Shown: positions 53,924 through 63,107, counted from the stretch's first letter. The stretch: DNA of 64,000 nucleotides from Paraburkholderia edwinii (GCF_019428685.1 NZ_CP080096.1:1240001-1304000), one strand, 5' to 3'. A program made the numbers and translations. The notes: generated from the letters alone by a model not told the origin.

Positions 53924-54940
53924 ATGGGAATGCTCAACTGGCTCCTCAACCGGAATCACGCGCAGACCGGCTCGCAAAATTCGGCACAGATCGACGCAGG
54001 CATCAAACGCATTCTGGCCATGCATCCGCGCCTGCAAATGGCATCGCGCTACGAACAGCGTTTGAAGCCCGCGGTACTGACCGCGCTTCAGTACATCGAC
54101 GGCTTGCTGGCTTCGTTGCCGTCGGCGCATCAAGCCAATGCGCAGGCCTGGTCAGCCGATTTTCATCTGCGTGCTTTTTTTGCCACGCCCGAGACGCTGC
54201 TGGAGGCGTTCGGCCGCGCCGAAGAACTGCGATCGTTTTTCGACGGCAATGCCGAATCGACAGAAGCCTATGCGGCGCTCGGCATGACGATGAACGAGCG
54301 GCATTTCCTCGGGGTTGCGCTCGAGGGCAATGAAGTGCGTCACGATGTTCCTCAGACTTCACTGTTGTTCGGCGATCATCGGGTGCGTATGTGCAGTCGC
54401 ACTGAGCTTGAGCTACGCGACGAAATCGGGCATCGGCTGCTGGATCAACTGGTGCTCGAGGGCATGGCGAAGCTGTCGAACGATCACCATAAGCTGCTCG
54501 ATGAAGCGCGCTCCATGCTGCAAGCGCGTAAGACGCTGCTTGAGCGGCAGGGCGCCGGCATGCGCTCGGTGGTAGGCGACGAATCGGCTGACGAAGCCGG
54601 ACAGCTCGAACACGTGCAGAAACAGCTGGAAGAAAATGCGCGCCAGCTTGGTGAGATCAGAATGCCGGGCAAGACGTACGACCTTCAGTTAAAGGGAATC
54701 TGCGACGTTCTGGCTCATCCCGCGGCCCATCTGTACGTCAATACGAAACGCGTTCGCATCGACCTGATGAACGTGATTCGCGACAAGGATGGTCCGGGCT
54801 GCCACGAAATCGAGTTTCATTTCGCGCGTATTCCGGGCGACCCGCCTCGCATGCGCGCATTCGCGCTCGTGTGTTTTCCTCGTGCGGAACTGGCGCCCGG
54901 CGGAATGCGAATCGATGCCGTGATGCGTGGCCTCGGTTAG
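53924..54940 (+). CDS. Conserved-looking protein of unknown function
   Basis: 338 aa from the ATG behind GAGGGATAGACAG. No family is recognised. There is no signal peptide or membrane helix. The centre has a helical, charged stretch (about residues 190-255, with LLDEARSMLQARKTLLERQG and LEHVQKQLEENARQLGEIR) likely to be coiled coil. The C-terminal third (TKRVRIDLMNVIRDKDGPGCHEIEFHFARI) looks like a beta-rich domain. Codon use is like the neighbours, so it is probably a real, native gene. It is divergent from the second SulP gene. Confidence 0.75.
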   Translation: MGMLNWLLNRNHAQTGSQNSAQIDAGIKRILAMHPRLQMASRYEQRLKPAVLTALQYIDGLLASLPSAHQANAQAWSADFHLRAFFATPETLLEAFGRAEELRSFFDGNAESTEAYAALGMTMNERHFLGVALEGNEVRHDVPQTSLLFGDHRVRMCSRTELELRDEIGHRLLDQLVLEGMAKLSNDHHKLLDEARSMLQARKTLLERQGAGMRSVVGDESADEAGQLEHVQKQLEENARQLGEIRMPGKTYDLQLKGICDVLAHPAAHLYVNTKRVRIDLMNVIRDKDGPGCHEIEFHFARIPGDPPRMRAFALVCFPRAELAPGGMRIDAVMRGLG

Positions 54941-54972
54941 CGGCATCAGCTAGATGCTCAGTTAGATGAGTA

Positions 54973-54984
54973 GGACCTTGGTCC
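54973..54984. promoter_or_regulatory. Dyad GGACC-TT-GGTCC, copy A (AI-2E operon)
   Basis: A perfect inverted repeat whose right half continues as CAATTG. It stands about 111 bases before the ATG at 55090. A close relative is found at 60794-60811 in front of the periplasmic gene, also with GGTCCAAT on the right and about the same distance from the ATG. See the finding on the shared dyad. Confidence 0.5.
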
Positions 54985-55089
54985 AATTGTCTCCGCGGTG
55001 CGATGGGGCCTACCATCCCCGATAGCGGCCCAGGTATTTGCCGGATACTCGTATCGGAGTATTGGAGGCAACCCGCGAGGAGACATGCG

Positions 55090-56199
55090 ATGCTGCCCAC
55101 GCCGACTACCCGAAGGGTGTTGTCCAGAGAGCTGCTCGACGTCCTGATCCGGGCCGGGCTGGTTGCCGTACTGGCGATATTCTGCGTTCGGATCTTCCTT
55201 CCATTTCTTAATCTGATGGTCTGGGCGGTGATTCTCGCGATCACGCTTTATCCGCTTCAAGTCAGACTTCGCCGCGCGCTCGGAAGGGATGGTCTCGTTG
55301 CGACGCTGATTGTGATCGTCGCATTTGCCGTCATTCTCCTGCCGACTTATCTGCTCGGCGTGGCGGTGGCCGAATCCATCGAGCGCGCAATGGATATCGT
55401 CAGGAACGGCGAATTCCGCATTCCGCCGCCCGCCGAATCGGTGGCGCGCTGGCCGCTGATCGGTCAACGCGTGTACGACTTCTGGCAACAGGCCTCGACC
55501 GATCTCACCGGTCTCGTGCACAAGTTCGCGCCGCAACTGAAGGAAATGAGTCTCGCCTTGCTCGGTATGGTGACCGGGCTCGGTGCCGGGCTGCTGATAT
55601 TTTTCGTCGCGCTGATCGTGGCCGGCATATTCATGGCTTACGGAGAAAAAGGCCACCACAGTGCGGTGCAGATCGCATCGCGCATCTCCGGCCCCGAGAA
55701 TGGCCCGCAAATCACGGATCTTTGCACGGCGACGATTCGCGCGGTCGCTCAAGGCGTGGTCGGCATCGCGTTTATCCAGATGCTGCTGATCGGCGTCGCA
55801 TTCGTCGTGATGGGGATTCCCGGCGCGGGGCTGCTCGCCCTTGCCGTGCTGCTGATCGGCATCATGCAGTTGCCCGCGACGCTGATCACCATCCCTGTCA
55901 TCGCTTTCGTCATCGTGACCGAGGGCGTCAGTGTCGCGACGATCGTTTTCTCCGTCTATGTTTTCGTCGCGGGACTGGCCGACAACGTGCTCAAGCCGCT
56001 GATGCTCGGGCGCGGCGTGGCCGTGCCGATGCCGGTCGTGCTGATCGGCGCGCTCGGCGGGATGGTGTCGGGCGGCGTCATCGGTCTGTTCATCGGTCCT
56101 GTCATGCTGGCGGTCGGCTACCAGCTGTTCTGGCGATGGGTGAGGGATCAGCCGCAGCCGCAGCCGGAGAGGGCGAAGGAAGAACAGCACACTACGTAG
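55090..56199 (+). CDS. AI-2E family transporter (PerM/YdiK type)
   Basis: 369 aa with GAGGAGACATGCG before the ATG. Seven or eight helices are predicted. FLPFLNLMVWAVILAITLYPLQ and, near the end, GLADNVLKPLMLGRGVAVPMPVVLIGALGGM are the family signatures. Members export or exchange diverse small molecules, and some Na+/H+. It leads an operon with an outer membrane factor, a HlyD adaptor and a DUF2955 permease. It may supply a second inner-membrane component. Confidence 0.88.
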   Translation: MLPTPTTRRVLSRELLDVLIRAGLVAVLAIFCVRIFLPFLNLMVWAVILAITLYPLQVRLRRALGRDGLVATLIVIVAFAVILLPTYLLGVAVAESIERAMDIVRNGEFRIPPPAESVARWPLIGQRVYDFWQQASTDLTGLVHKFAPQLKEMSLALLGMVTGLGAGLLIFFVALIVAGIFMAYGEKGHHSAVQIASRISGPENGPQITDLCTATIRAVAQGVVGIAFIQMLLIGVAFVVMGIPGAGLLALAVLLIGIMQLPATLITIPVIAFVIVTEGVSVATIVFSVYVFVAGLADNVLKPLMLGRGVAVPMPVVLIGALGGMVSGGVIGLFIGPVMLAVGYQLFWRWVRDQPQPQPERAKEEQHTT

Positions 56200-56217
56200 A
56201 ACCGACGGGGCCGCGCC

Positions 56218-57765
56218 GTGTCGACGAACCTGCGTCAATCGTGGCTCATGCTTATCGGCGCGGGTTGCCTCTGCGGATGTACCAGCGTGGGGCCCGATTT
56301 TCATCCGCAGCACGAAAACTGGAGCGAACACTGGAGCAGCGCTTCGATTGCGCAGGTCACCGAGCAGCGTACCGAGCCCGATGTCCGGCAATGGTGGCGA
56401 ATTTTCGCGGATGAGAATCTCGAGTATCTAGTTGCGCAAGCCGATGCGCAAAACGGTGACCTGAAGATTGCGGGCCTGCGCGTGATCGAGGCCCGCGCGC
56501 AACTAGGCATTGCGACCGCGGGGCGGTATCCGCAACTGCAGCAGGTCAATGCCGATGTGCTGTATTCGGCACGCAAGCGCTCCGACGGTTTCAACCCGCG
56601 CTCAGGCGCCTACTGGCAATACGGCGTGGGCTTCAGCATCGGCTGGGAGCTGGATTTCTGGGGGCGCTTCAGCCGCGCGATCGAGTCGGCCGACGCGTCG
56701 TTCTTCGCGGCGCAGGCCAATCGCGACGACGTGCTGGTGCTGCTGCACGCGCAGGTGGCCGATACGTATTTCGCGCTGCGTACCGCGCAGGCCCGTCTGC
56801 ATATCGCGCGCGAAAACGCCCGCTTGCAAAAGCGCAGCTTTGAGATCACGCAACGCCTTTTCAAAAGCGGAGAAAGCGATGAACTCGATCTCCAGCAGGC
56901 GAAGACGCAATACCTCGGCACGCTGAGCAGTGTTCCCGTGTTCGAAAGCCAGATCGTGCTCGCGCGCCACGCGTTGTCGGTGCTGATCGGCCGGCCGCCC
57001 GACCCGTTGCCGGAACTCGACATGCAGCCCGGCAAGGAGGGGGTGCTTCCGCTCGTCAGCCGGGCTGTATTGCAGGATGTGCCCGCCGATCTCCTGCTGC
57101 GTCGTCCCGATGTGCGCGCGGCCGAGTGGCAGATGGCCGCGCAATCCGCGCTGATCGGCGTTGCGGAGGCGGACTTGTACCCGTCCGTGTCGCTGCTCGG
57201 CTCGCTTGTCTGGAGCGCCAGTTCGCTGACCGGTTCGCCGAATACGCTTGCCGTGGTCGGCGGGCCGAGCGTCACGTGGAACGTATTCGATCACGGCAGG
57301 ATCACGAACAACGTGCGCGTGCAGGATGCGCGTTTGCAGCAACTGATCGTCGCTTATCAGAACACCGTGCGCGAAGCAGCGCGCGAGGCCGACGACGCGG
57401 CGACGGCGTTGATCGCGGCGTTGCAGCGCGACAGTATTCTTTACGATGCCGAGCGCGCGGCGCGGCGTTCGCTCACGCTAGCCAACACGATCTATCGCGA
57501 AGGATATTCGGACTTTCAGCGGGTACTCGATGCGCAACGCGCGCTGTTCTCGCAGCAGGACGCGTATGTCGTCAACCGCGGCAATGCGGTGAGCAGCGTG
57601 ATCGCGCTTTACAAGGCGCTCGGCGGCGGCTGGTACACGGCACAGCCGCTCGTCGATCCGGCGACGCGCATGCAGATGCAGCAGCGCACCGACTGGGGCG
57701 ATCTGCTCGACGAGCCGGCCGCATCATCCGTTACCGGCGGCAAGCCGGAAGGGCCGGTGCAATGA
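56218..57765 (+). CDS. Efflux outer membrane factor lipoprotein (NodT family)
   Basis: 515 aa starting at a GTG. The signal sequence ends LCGC, a lipobox. The TolC-type repeats carry VGPDFHPQHENW, WWRIFADENLEYLV, GWELDFWGRFSRAIESADASF and LLLRRPDVRAAEWQMA. It forms the outer membrane exit of the pump encoded by the next genes. The ATGA overlap with the HlyD gene shows translational coupling. Confidence 0.9.
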   Translation: MSTNLRQSWLMLIGAGCLCGCTSVGPDFHPQHENWSEHWSSASIAQVTEQRTEPDVRQWWRIFADENLEYLVAQADAQNGDLKIAGLRVIEARAQLGIATAGRYPQLQQVNADVLYSARKRSDGFNPRSGAYWQYGVGFSIGWELDFWGRFSRAIESADASFFAAQANRDDVLVLLHAQVADTYFALRTAQARLHIARENARLQKRSFEITQRLFKSGESDELDLQQAKTQYLGTLSSVPVFESQIVLARHALSVLIGRPPDPLPELDMQPGKEGVLPLVSRAVLQDVPADLLLRRPDVRAAEWQMAAQSALIGVAEADLYPSVSLLGSLVWSASSLTGSPNTLAVVGGPSVTWNVFDHGRITNNVRVQDARLQQLIVAYQNTVREAAREADDAATALIAALQRDSILYDAERAARRSLTLANTIYREGYSDFQRVLDAQRALFSQQDAYVVNRGNAVSSVIALYKALGGGWYTAQPLVDPATRMQMQQRTDWGDLLDEPAASSVTGGKPEGPVQ

Positions 57766-58889
57766 GCGGCACGCCCGAACCCTCCGCGGACCCGCCGCGA
57801 CAGCCGCCGGCGCCGGCCGCCGACCCTTCGTCGAGGGCGGTCAAATGGGTGCTCGGTGCGATTGCCGTCAGCCTTGTCTGGTATCTGCTGGCGGATCGTT
57901 TTACGCCCTATACGCAACAGGCTCGCATCGAGGCCTACGTCGTGCCCGTGGCCGCGGAAGTGTCGGGCCGGGTGACACGCGTACTCGTGCACAACAACGA
58001 GGAAGTCAACGCAGGGGATGTGCTGTTCGAAGTTGATGGCGAGCAGTACCGGATTGCCGCGGATCGGGCGCGCGCGGAACTCGAATCGACGCGCCGGCAG
58101 ATCGGCGCCAGCACGGCCGGCATCGATTCGGCGCGCGCATCGTTACGCGCGGCGCTCGCGAACGAGGTCAAGGCGCGCCAGGACAGCGACCGGCTCGAAC
58201 GACTCTACCGGGAAGACGAAGGCACCGTCTCGCTGCGTCGCCTTGAAGTCGCGCGTGCCACTTACGAACAGGCGCAAAGCCAGGTGGCGGCGGCACGCGC
58301 GGAAGTGGAACGCGCGCGCGAACAGCAAGGCGGCCGTGACGCGGAAAATGCGCAGCTGCGCAGCGCCGCCGCTTCACTCGAAAAGGCGGAACTCGATTTT
58401 GCCAATACGCGGATACGCGCGCGCTCGGCGGGCGTGATCACCGACCTGCGCACGGAAGTGGGCCAGTTTGCTGCGGCGGGCAATCCGCTCATGACGCTGA
58501 TCGCGATTCGTGATGTGTGGATTAGCGCGGACATGACCGAGAACAACCTCGGACGCCTCGAGCCAGGCACGCCGGTCGCCATCGCTCTGGACGCATTGCC
58601 CGGGCAAATTTTCGAAGGACATGTGCGCAGCATCGGCTACGGGGTGAACGTCGGGCCGAGCACGCCGCCGGGCACGCTGCCGACGGTTCAGAACAGCCGC
58701 GACTGGCTGCGTCCGGCCCAGCGCTTTCCGGTGATCGTCGAGTTCGCAAAGGACGAACGCGCAAAACTGCACAACATTCGTGTCGGCGGTCAGGCCGAGG
58801 TGATGGCGTTCCCCAGTCCGGGCAACCCGCTCAATCTGCCCGGCAGAGTGTTTTTGCGCGCGATGAGCTGGCTCTCGTACGTTTACTGA
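57762..58889 (+). CDS. HlyD family membrane fusion protein
   Basis: 375 aa. One helix at about 28-46 (WVLGAIAVSLVWYLLADRF) follows a Pro-rich cytoplasmic tail. The lipoyl-like part (IEAYVVPVAAEVSGRVTRVLV), a coiled-coil hairpin (about 95-215) and a beta-barrel (FANTRIRARSAGVITDLRTEVG) follow. This is the AaeA/EmrA-like adaptor type. It links the outer membrane factor before it with the DUF2955 permease after it (TGATG overlap). Confidence 0.9.
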   Translation: MSGTPEPSADPPRQPPAPAADPSSRAVKWVLGAIAVSLVWYLLADRFTPYTQQARIEAYVVPVAAEVSGRVTRVLVHNNEEVNAGDVLFEVDGEQYRIAADRARAELESTRRQIGASTAGIDSARASLRAALANEVKARQDSDRLERLYREDEGTVSLRRLEVARATYEQAQSQVAAARAEVERAREQQGGRDAENAQLRSAAASLEKAELDFANTRIRARSAGVITDLRTEVGQFAAAGNPLMTLIAIRDVWISADMTENNLGRLEPGTPVAIALDALPGQIFEGHVRSIGYGVNVGPSTPPGTLPTVQNSRDWLRPAQRFPVIVEFAKDERAKLHNIRVGGQAEVMAFPSPGNPLNLPGRVFLRAMSWLSYVY

Positions 58890-59920
58890 TGGTATGGATG
58901 CCTATGCAAAGCGACGTTCAGCGGTCTGGCCGGCGCGTGCTTCGATTGGCGACTGGGACAGCGCTCAGCCTCGCGATCAGTTTCGCGCTGGACTTGCCGA
59001 TTCCGGTGATAGCGCCGGTATTTGCCCTTTTTTTGCTCGCCACGCGGACTGGGCCGTTGACATTCAAGGCGGCGCTTGCACTCGCTATGATCGTCGCGGC
59101 GACGACAGGCAGCGGCTTACTGGTCGTTCCGCTGCTTCGCTATTACTCCGCCGCCGGCGTGCTGACGGTCGGCCTCGGGCTCTTTCTGGCGTTTCGCTAC
59201 GGTCTTCGCGGCGGGAACAATCTCGTCGCCACTTTCCTCGCGGCCGGTTTGACCATGATCTCCGCGGCCGGCGTTGCCGATATGCAACTGGCCGCGACCG
59301 TCGTGGGCGCGCTCGTGAAAGGGCTGCTCGTGGCGCTGTTCGTGTCGGCATTGAGTCATGCGATCTTTCCGGAGCCCGCGAGCGAAAGGCCGCAACTGCC
59401 GCAAGCACGCACGGCTCGGGATGGTGAGGCCGTGCGAATCGCACTGCGAGCCGCACTGGTGGTCATGCCCGCGTGGCTGCTCGCAATGAGCGATCCGGCC
59501 GCTTACATGCCGATCATCATGAAATCGGTCAGCCTCGGCCGCCAAAGCTGCACGACGTCCGCTCGCGATGCCGCACGCGAACTGCTCGGGTCCACGTTGC
59601 TCGGTGGACTGCTCGCAATCGTGTTCTGGTTTGCACTCAGGCTCTTCGTCAACCTCTGGATGTTTTATCTGTGGATGCTGCTGTTCGGCTTGCTGGCAGG
59701 GCGCAAACTCTATCGCCTGAGCCCGACACGGCAATCGCCGGGGTTCTGGCTGAACAGCCTCGTTACGCTGATTATTTTGCTGGGTCAGTCCGTGCAGGAC
59801 AGTGCGGCCGGCAAGGACGTTTATGCCGCGTTCGCGGTGCGCATGGGGTTGTTCCTCGGCGTGACAATCTACGCGTGTTTCGTGCTTCAGCTTTTCGAAC
59901 GATATGGCAGATCCCGCTGA
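58889..59920 (+). CDS. DUF2955 inner membrane permease (FUSC-like)
   Basis: 343 aa with about ten helices in two sets, separated by a soluble stretch around residues 165-185. The domain DUF2955 is often encoded together with a HlyD adaptor and resembles the aromatic-acid exporter AaeB. It probably works as the inner membrane pump of the operon. The ATG overlaps the HlyD stop. A role in exporting aromatic acids would suit the catabolic genes of this window but is not shown. Confidence 0.85.
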   Translation: MVWMPMQSDVQRSGRRVLRLATGTALSLAISFALDLPIPVIAPVFALFLLATRTGPLTFKAALALAMIVAATTGSGLLVVPLLRYYSAAGVLTVGLGLFLAFRYGLRGGNNLVATFLAAGLTMISAAGVADMQLAATVVGALVKGLLVALFVSALSHAIFPEPASERPQLPQARTARDGEAVRIALRAALVVMPAWLLAMSDPAAYMPIIMKSVSLGRQSCTTSARDAARELLGSTLLGGLLAIVFWFALRLFVNLWMFYLWMLLFGLLAGRKLYRLSPTRQSPGFWLNSLVTLIILLGQSVQDSAAGKDVYAAFAVRMGLFLGVTIYACFVLQLFERYGRSR

Positions 59921-59988
59921 AGACTGCCAGCCGATATCGACGACATCGGCGATGGCCGCGGGATTCGCAGACCTCGCCGGCACGGGGC

Positions 59989-60576
59989 TTAAATCTTCAG
60001 CGGCGTCACCTTGGTGCCGGCAAGCGAGACATCCGCCATCAGGCCGGCATTGGTCATGACGATGACCTCGACAGGCGCCGTCGCGGATGTCGTGTCGATC
60101 ATGCCATTGGCGCCGACCTTCACGAGCGCCACGGAGGCGTCGCCGGCAACCGTCCACCCTTTCGAGTTCCGGAACTGAGCGAGCGCATCGGACGTCATGA
60201 AAAGAAAGAAAATCGCCTTCGATTGCGCACCCGCGGTTAGTCCGACCGATCCCGATGTCGTGCTGTAGTACCCGACGGTGCCGCCGCCCACGCGCAGCGC
60301 GCCGTCGCCATGCTGGGCACCGATGATGAATCCGGCCTGAAGCACGTTCGGGAAGACCAGAACACCTTGTGCCTTCGATATGAGTTCCCGCGACCCTTTG
60401 ACCGAGGTATAGAGGCGCGACAGTGCGCCATCGACGCTCGCGTCGAGTGACTGACGCTGCGCCATATCCGTTGCTGCGCTCTCGCCGCTGCCGGAAGTCG
60501 TCGTGCATCCGGCGAATACGGCCGGCACAGCCGCCGCAATCGCGGTGATCAGGAAATCTCGCCTCTGCATTGTCAT
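59989..60576 (-). CDS. YSC84/SYLF domain lipoprotein
   Basis: 195 aa. The N-terminus has QRRDFLITAIAAAVPAVFAGC, a Tat-type twin-Arg with a lipobox Cys. The SYLF domain (about 45-195) shows SRELISKAQGVLVFPNVLQAGFIIG and GYYSTTSGSVGLTAGAQSKAIFFLFM, which is typical. SYLF proteins bind phosphoinositides in eukaryotes and are thought to be envelope stress proteins in bacteria. It is divergent from the periplasmic gene at 60924. Confidence 0.87.
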   Translation of the reverse strand: MTMQRRDFLITAIAAAVPAVFAGCTTTSGSGESAATDMAQRQSLDASVDGALSRLYTSVKGSRELISKAQGVLVFPNVLQAGFIIGAQHGDGALRVGGGTVGYYSTTSGSVGLTAGAQSKAIFFLFMTSDALAQFRNSKGWTVAGDASVALVKVGANGMIDTTSATAPVEVIVMTNAGLMADVSLAGTKVTPLKI

Positions 60577-60923
60577 CCTCCATGTGCGTCATTGATGGGC
60601 TCGAAGACGCATAGTTCATTTAATGCCTTTATCTGAATTTTCAAAAATATTTTTTATTAAATAAGGGTTCCGAATTATGACTTCCGTTTTTAATGAAAAT
60701 GAATTGAGAACGGGAAGTGATTTGTTAGCGGGAAATTTTCCTGAAGGGATAGCGATTCGCGAAGCGGCTACATGCAAACGCTTTGAATGACCAATTGGAC
60801 TAAGGTCCAATATCGTTCGTGCAACGCTGTGAGTAGGCTGAAGCAGGATCCGCCGGCGCCGAAGTTCGGCACGAAGCAAGGCTCGCAGGTGGACTGCGCA
60901 CGAACTCTCCGAGGAGCACAACG
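60577..60923. other. Intergenic region with AT-rich tract and dyad
   Basis: 347 bases between the YSC84 and periplasmic-protein starts. 60610-60730 is markedly AT-rich and probably holds the promoter of the leftward gene. The dyad at 60794-60811 belongs to the rightward gene. No coding sequence is supported. Confidence 0.5.
60794..60811. promoter_or_regulatory. Dyad ATTGGAC-TAAG-GTCCAAT, copy B (periplasmic gene)
   Basis: Seven-base arms pair perfectly around TAAG. It lies about 121 bases before the ATG at 60924. A possible -10 (TAGGCT) is about 33 bases beyond the centre. The right half GGTCCAAT is identical to the copy at 54973, so the two are probably bound by the same dimeric activator. 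Confidence 0.6.
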
Positions 60924-61511
60924 ATGAAGGTCGGACACTTTCTGCTGGCAGCCACCCTCGCGCTGGTGGCGCATTTCGCACTCGCTCAACCGCAAACGTC
61001 GGTCGACGTATCAAAAGGAACGGGCAATGTGTCGGCGGCGGCAACCTCCACAGTCACGGCCACGGTCGTGGCTATTGCGCCGGCAACGCGGACCGTGACA
61101 CTGAAGGAGGCGAGCGGCCGGGTGTTCGAGGTTCAGGTAGGCGAGGAAGCGCGCAATTTCGATCAGCTTAAGGTTGGCGATATCGTCACAATGGAATACA
61201 GGAAAGCGATTTCGCTAAGCCTTGAGAAAACGAGCGGCCCACGCTCCGCCACGCAGCAGATTATAGAAAAGCGCGCGGCTCCGGGTGAGAAGCCAGGCGG
61301 CACGATTGGCAGGGAAGTGACCGTGATGGCGGACGTGATTTCCGTTAATGCCAAATCAAAAACGGTCTCATTGAAGGGGCCGCAAGGCAATATCGTGGAT
61401 GTGATCGTGGAGGACCCGGAGCAGATGAAACATGTCCGGAAGGGCGATCAGGTGAAGGTGGTGTACACCGAGGCCATTGCGATATCGGTCACCCCTGGTG
61501 CCAGCCAGTAG
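60924..61511 (+). CDS. Periplasmic protein with internal duplication
   Basis: 195 aa, ribosome-binding site GAGGAGC before the ATG. A signal peptide ends HFALA. Two repeats of about 57 residues cover 44-100 (VTATVVAIAPATRTVTLKEA, then LKVGDIVTMEYRKAISLSL) and 132-189 (VTVMADVISVNAKSKTVSLK, then VRKGDQVKVVYTEAIAISV). Each looks like a small OB- or SH3-like beta-barrel. The function is unknown; an envelope or metal-related role is only a guess. Its promoter shares a dyad with the efflux operon at 55090. Confidence 0.78.
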   Translation: MKVGHFLLAATLALVAHFALAQPQTSVDVSKGTGNVSAAATSTVTATVVAIAPATRTVTLKEASGRVFEVQVGEEARNFDQLKVGDIVTMEYRKAISLSLEKTSGPRSATQQIIEKRAAPGEKPGGTIGREVTVMADVISVNAKSKTVSLKGPQGNIVDVIVEDPEQMKHVRKGDQVKVVYTEAIAISVTPGASQ

Positions 61512-61526
61512 GGCGATAGCGTTTGC

Positions 61527-62105
61527 CTAGAAATCGTGCCGGACAGAAACGGCTGCGCCGACTTCGTGAATATGAGTGGCGTTGATGAGCGGGTTGGCCA
61601 TAAAGCGCCAGTTGTCGTCCGATGCGGTTGAGCTGACTGACGAAGCCGGCGCTGCAGGCGCGCCATATGGCGTCGAATTTCGCTTCAGAATCTGACTCTC
61701 GACTGTCGTGCCCGCATAGCGCGATTCGCCGTTTTCCGGCTGGGGCGAGAACGGGACATTGGCGTTCCCGTACGCGAACTGGTATTGGCTCAGTGCTGCA
61801 CTGTAGCTATGCTCGGGTTGCTTCGTGGTGGCGTTCGCTATGGGCGTGGTTGCTGGCTTCGCGGAAACCGCATGCTCCGTTCGAGCGGTGTGCGTATGCG
61901 GTTGCGTCCGTTCAGTCGGCCGAACCGTAGAGCGATGCGCCGAAGGTGCGGAAGAAGTGTGGCCCGCGGGTTTTGCGGGCGCTGTTGCAGCGACCTCCGC
62001 AAATGCGGCACTGGTGAGGCCCCATAAGCATGCCCCGGCGATCCAATAGCCCCGGTTGCGGCCCTTCATGAAAACGCCCCATTTGGCGGCTGCGAAAATC
62101 GACAT
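61527..62105 (-). CDS. Exported protein of unknown function, Ala/Thr/His-rich
   Basis: 192 aa from the ATG at 62105, which has AGAAGG in front; an ATG at 62069 gives a shorter signal. The signal peptide ends LTSAAFA. Next comes a long low-complexity stretch rich in Ala, Pro, Thr and His (about 38-100 of the mature part). The C-terminus FMANPLINATHIHEVGAAVSVRHDF ends in Phe. No family is recognised. It ends 15 bases from the duplicated periplasmic gene and converges with it. Confidence 0.6.
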   Translation of the reverse strand: MSIFAAAKWGVFMKGRNRGYWIAGACLWGLTSAAFAEVAATAPAKPAGHTSSAPSAHRSTVRPTERTQPHTHTARTEHAVSAKPATTPIANATTKQPEHSYSAALSQYQFAYGNANVPFSPQPENGESRYAGTTVESQILKRNSTPYGAPAAPASSVSSTASDDNWRFMANPLINATHIHEVGAAVSVRHDF

Positions 62106-62438
62106 TCGAAGACCTTCTGTTTCGACCGCGCGCCTCGATCGCCGAATGCGGTATGACTGCATTGCGCGGTAAGTCATGCTTGCCTGCCCATTAAACAGGC
62201 AGCGTAATCATAAGGCACGTTCAACCCGCCAACCGTTCGAGATTTCCCTTGTAACCGGCATTTCGCGGCTTGAATACAACAGGGGTTTTCACGGAGTCGT
62301 CGCGCGCATGGCTGCATTCGAACGCTGAATTCGCAGGGAATCGCGGCAGGCAAGTTTGTGCGCGAGACATTCGAGAACCGACCCCGCAAATGGGCCACTG
62401 TTCTCGCTCAACCTCGCGCTACCGATAAGGGCAATCGC
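62106..62438. other. Intergenic stretch without a gene
   Basis: 333 bases between the exported protein and the peroxiredoxin gene. The only structure seen is a short hairpin TGCCTG-N9-CAGGCA at 62181-62201. I see no coding sequence. Confidence 0.5.
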
Positions 62439-63107
62439 TCAGGCGATGTTTTCCAGCTGCCGCAATTTCCGCAAGACCGTCACCAGTTCGCTCGGGTCGG
62501 GCCGCTTCGTGTAGTCGGGACTTACCTCGGCATAGGCCACCGTGCCGTCCTGCGCGATCACATATCGAGCCGGCATCGGCAGTGTCCAGCTCGCCTCGCC
62601 ATTGATAACCGGCAAGTCGACATCGAACCCCTTGTACGCTTCGATCAGTTCATCCTGCAGGCGGAAGCGGATTCCAAACGCGTCAGCGGTCTGGCCGCCT
62701 GCGTCGACGAGAATCGGATAACTGAGCTTGTTCTGCCGTTGCGACTTCAGGCTGTGTGTCGCGGTCTGCATCGAGATCGAAACGAGATGTGCGCCGAGCG
62801 AGCGGATCTCCTCTGCGACTTCCTCGATAGCCTGCAAATCGATATTGCAATATGGGCACCAGACGCCGCGATAAAACGTGACAACGAGCGGCCCGCGTTC
62901 GAGCATGTCCGTCGACGAGACAAGCTCGCCCTCGGCTGTCTTGAGCGTGAACGTAGGGGCGACATCGCCCACTTTGAGCGAACGCCCGGCCTGACCCGTT
63001 GCGATCAGTTCATCTGTTGTCCTGTGAAAGAGTTCGACCACGTGGGGCGGCGCGACCTTGCTCTCGAAGTGCGTTCTGAAGGCATCCAGTTTGTCTTGCA
63101 GGTTCAT
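62439..63107 (-). CDS. AhpC/TSA-type peroxiredoxin-like protein
   Basis: 222 aa, thioredoxin fold. The catalytic region is FYRGVWCPYCNIDL with Cys84 and Cys87 in a CxxC, unlike the single Cys of classic AhpC. It resembles the atypical peroxiredoxin/alkyl hydroperoxide reductase-like proteins, which reduce peroxides in the cytoplasm. The N-terminal 45 residues form a helical extension (LQDKLDAFRTHFESKVAPP). It is divergent from a LysR gene, 106 bases away, which may control it. Confidence 0.87.
   Translation of the reverse strand: MNLQDKLDAFRTHFESKVAPPHVVELFHRTTDELIATGQAGRSLKVGDVAPTFTLKTAEGELVSSTDMLERGPLVVTFYRGVWCPYCNIDLQAIEEVAEEIRSLGAHLVSISMQTATHSLKSQRQNKLSYPILVDAGGQTADAFGIRFRLQDELIEAYKGFDVDLPVINGEASWTLPMPARYVIAQDGTVAYAEVSPDYTKRPDPSELVTVLRKLRQLENIA

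Noticed and set aside
54958..56391. Leftward open frame of 477 codons opposite the AI-2E transporter
   Set aside because: The composition is dominated by Arg, Asp, His and Gln. The plus-strand protein has correct membrane topology and conserved motifs.
59117..60619. Leftward open frame of 500 codons spanning DUF2955 and YSC84
   Set aside because: It crosses two genes supported by domains and contains no motif of its own.
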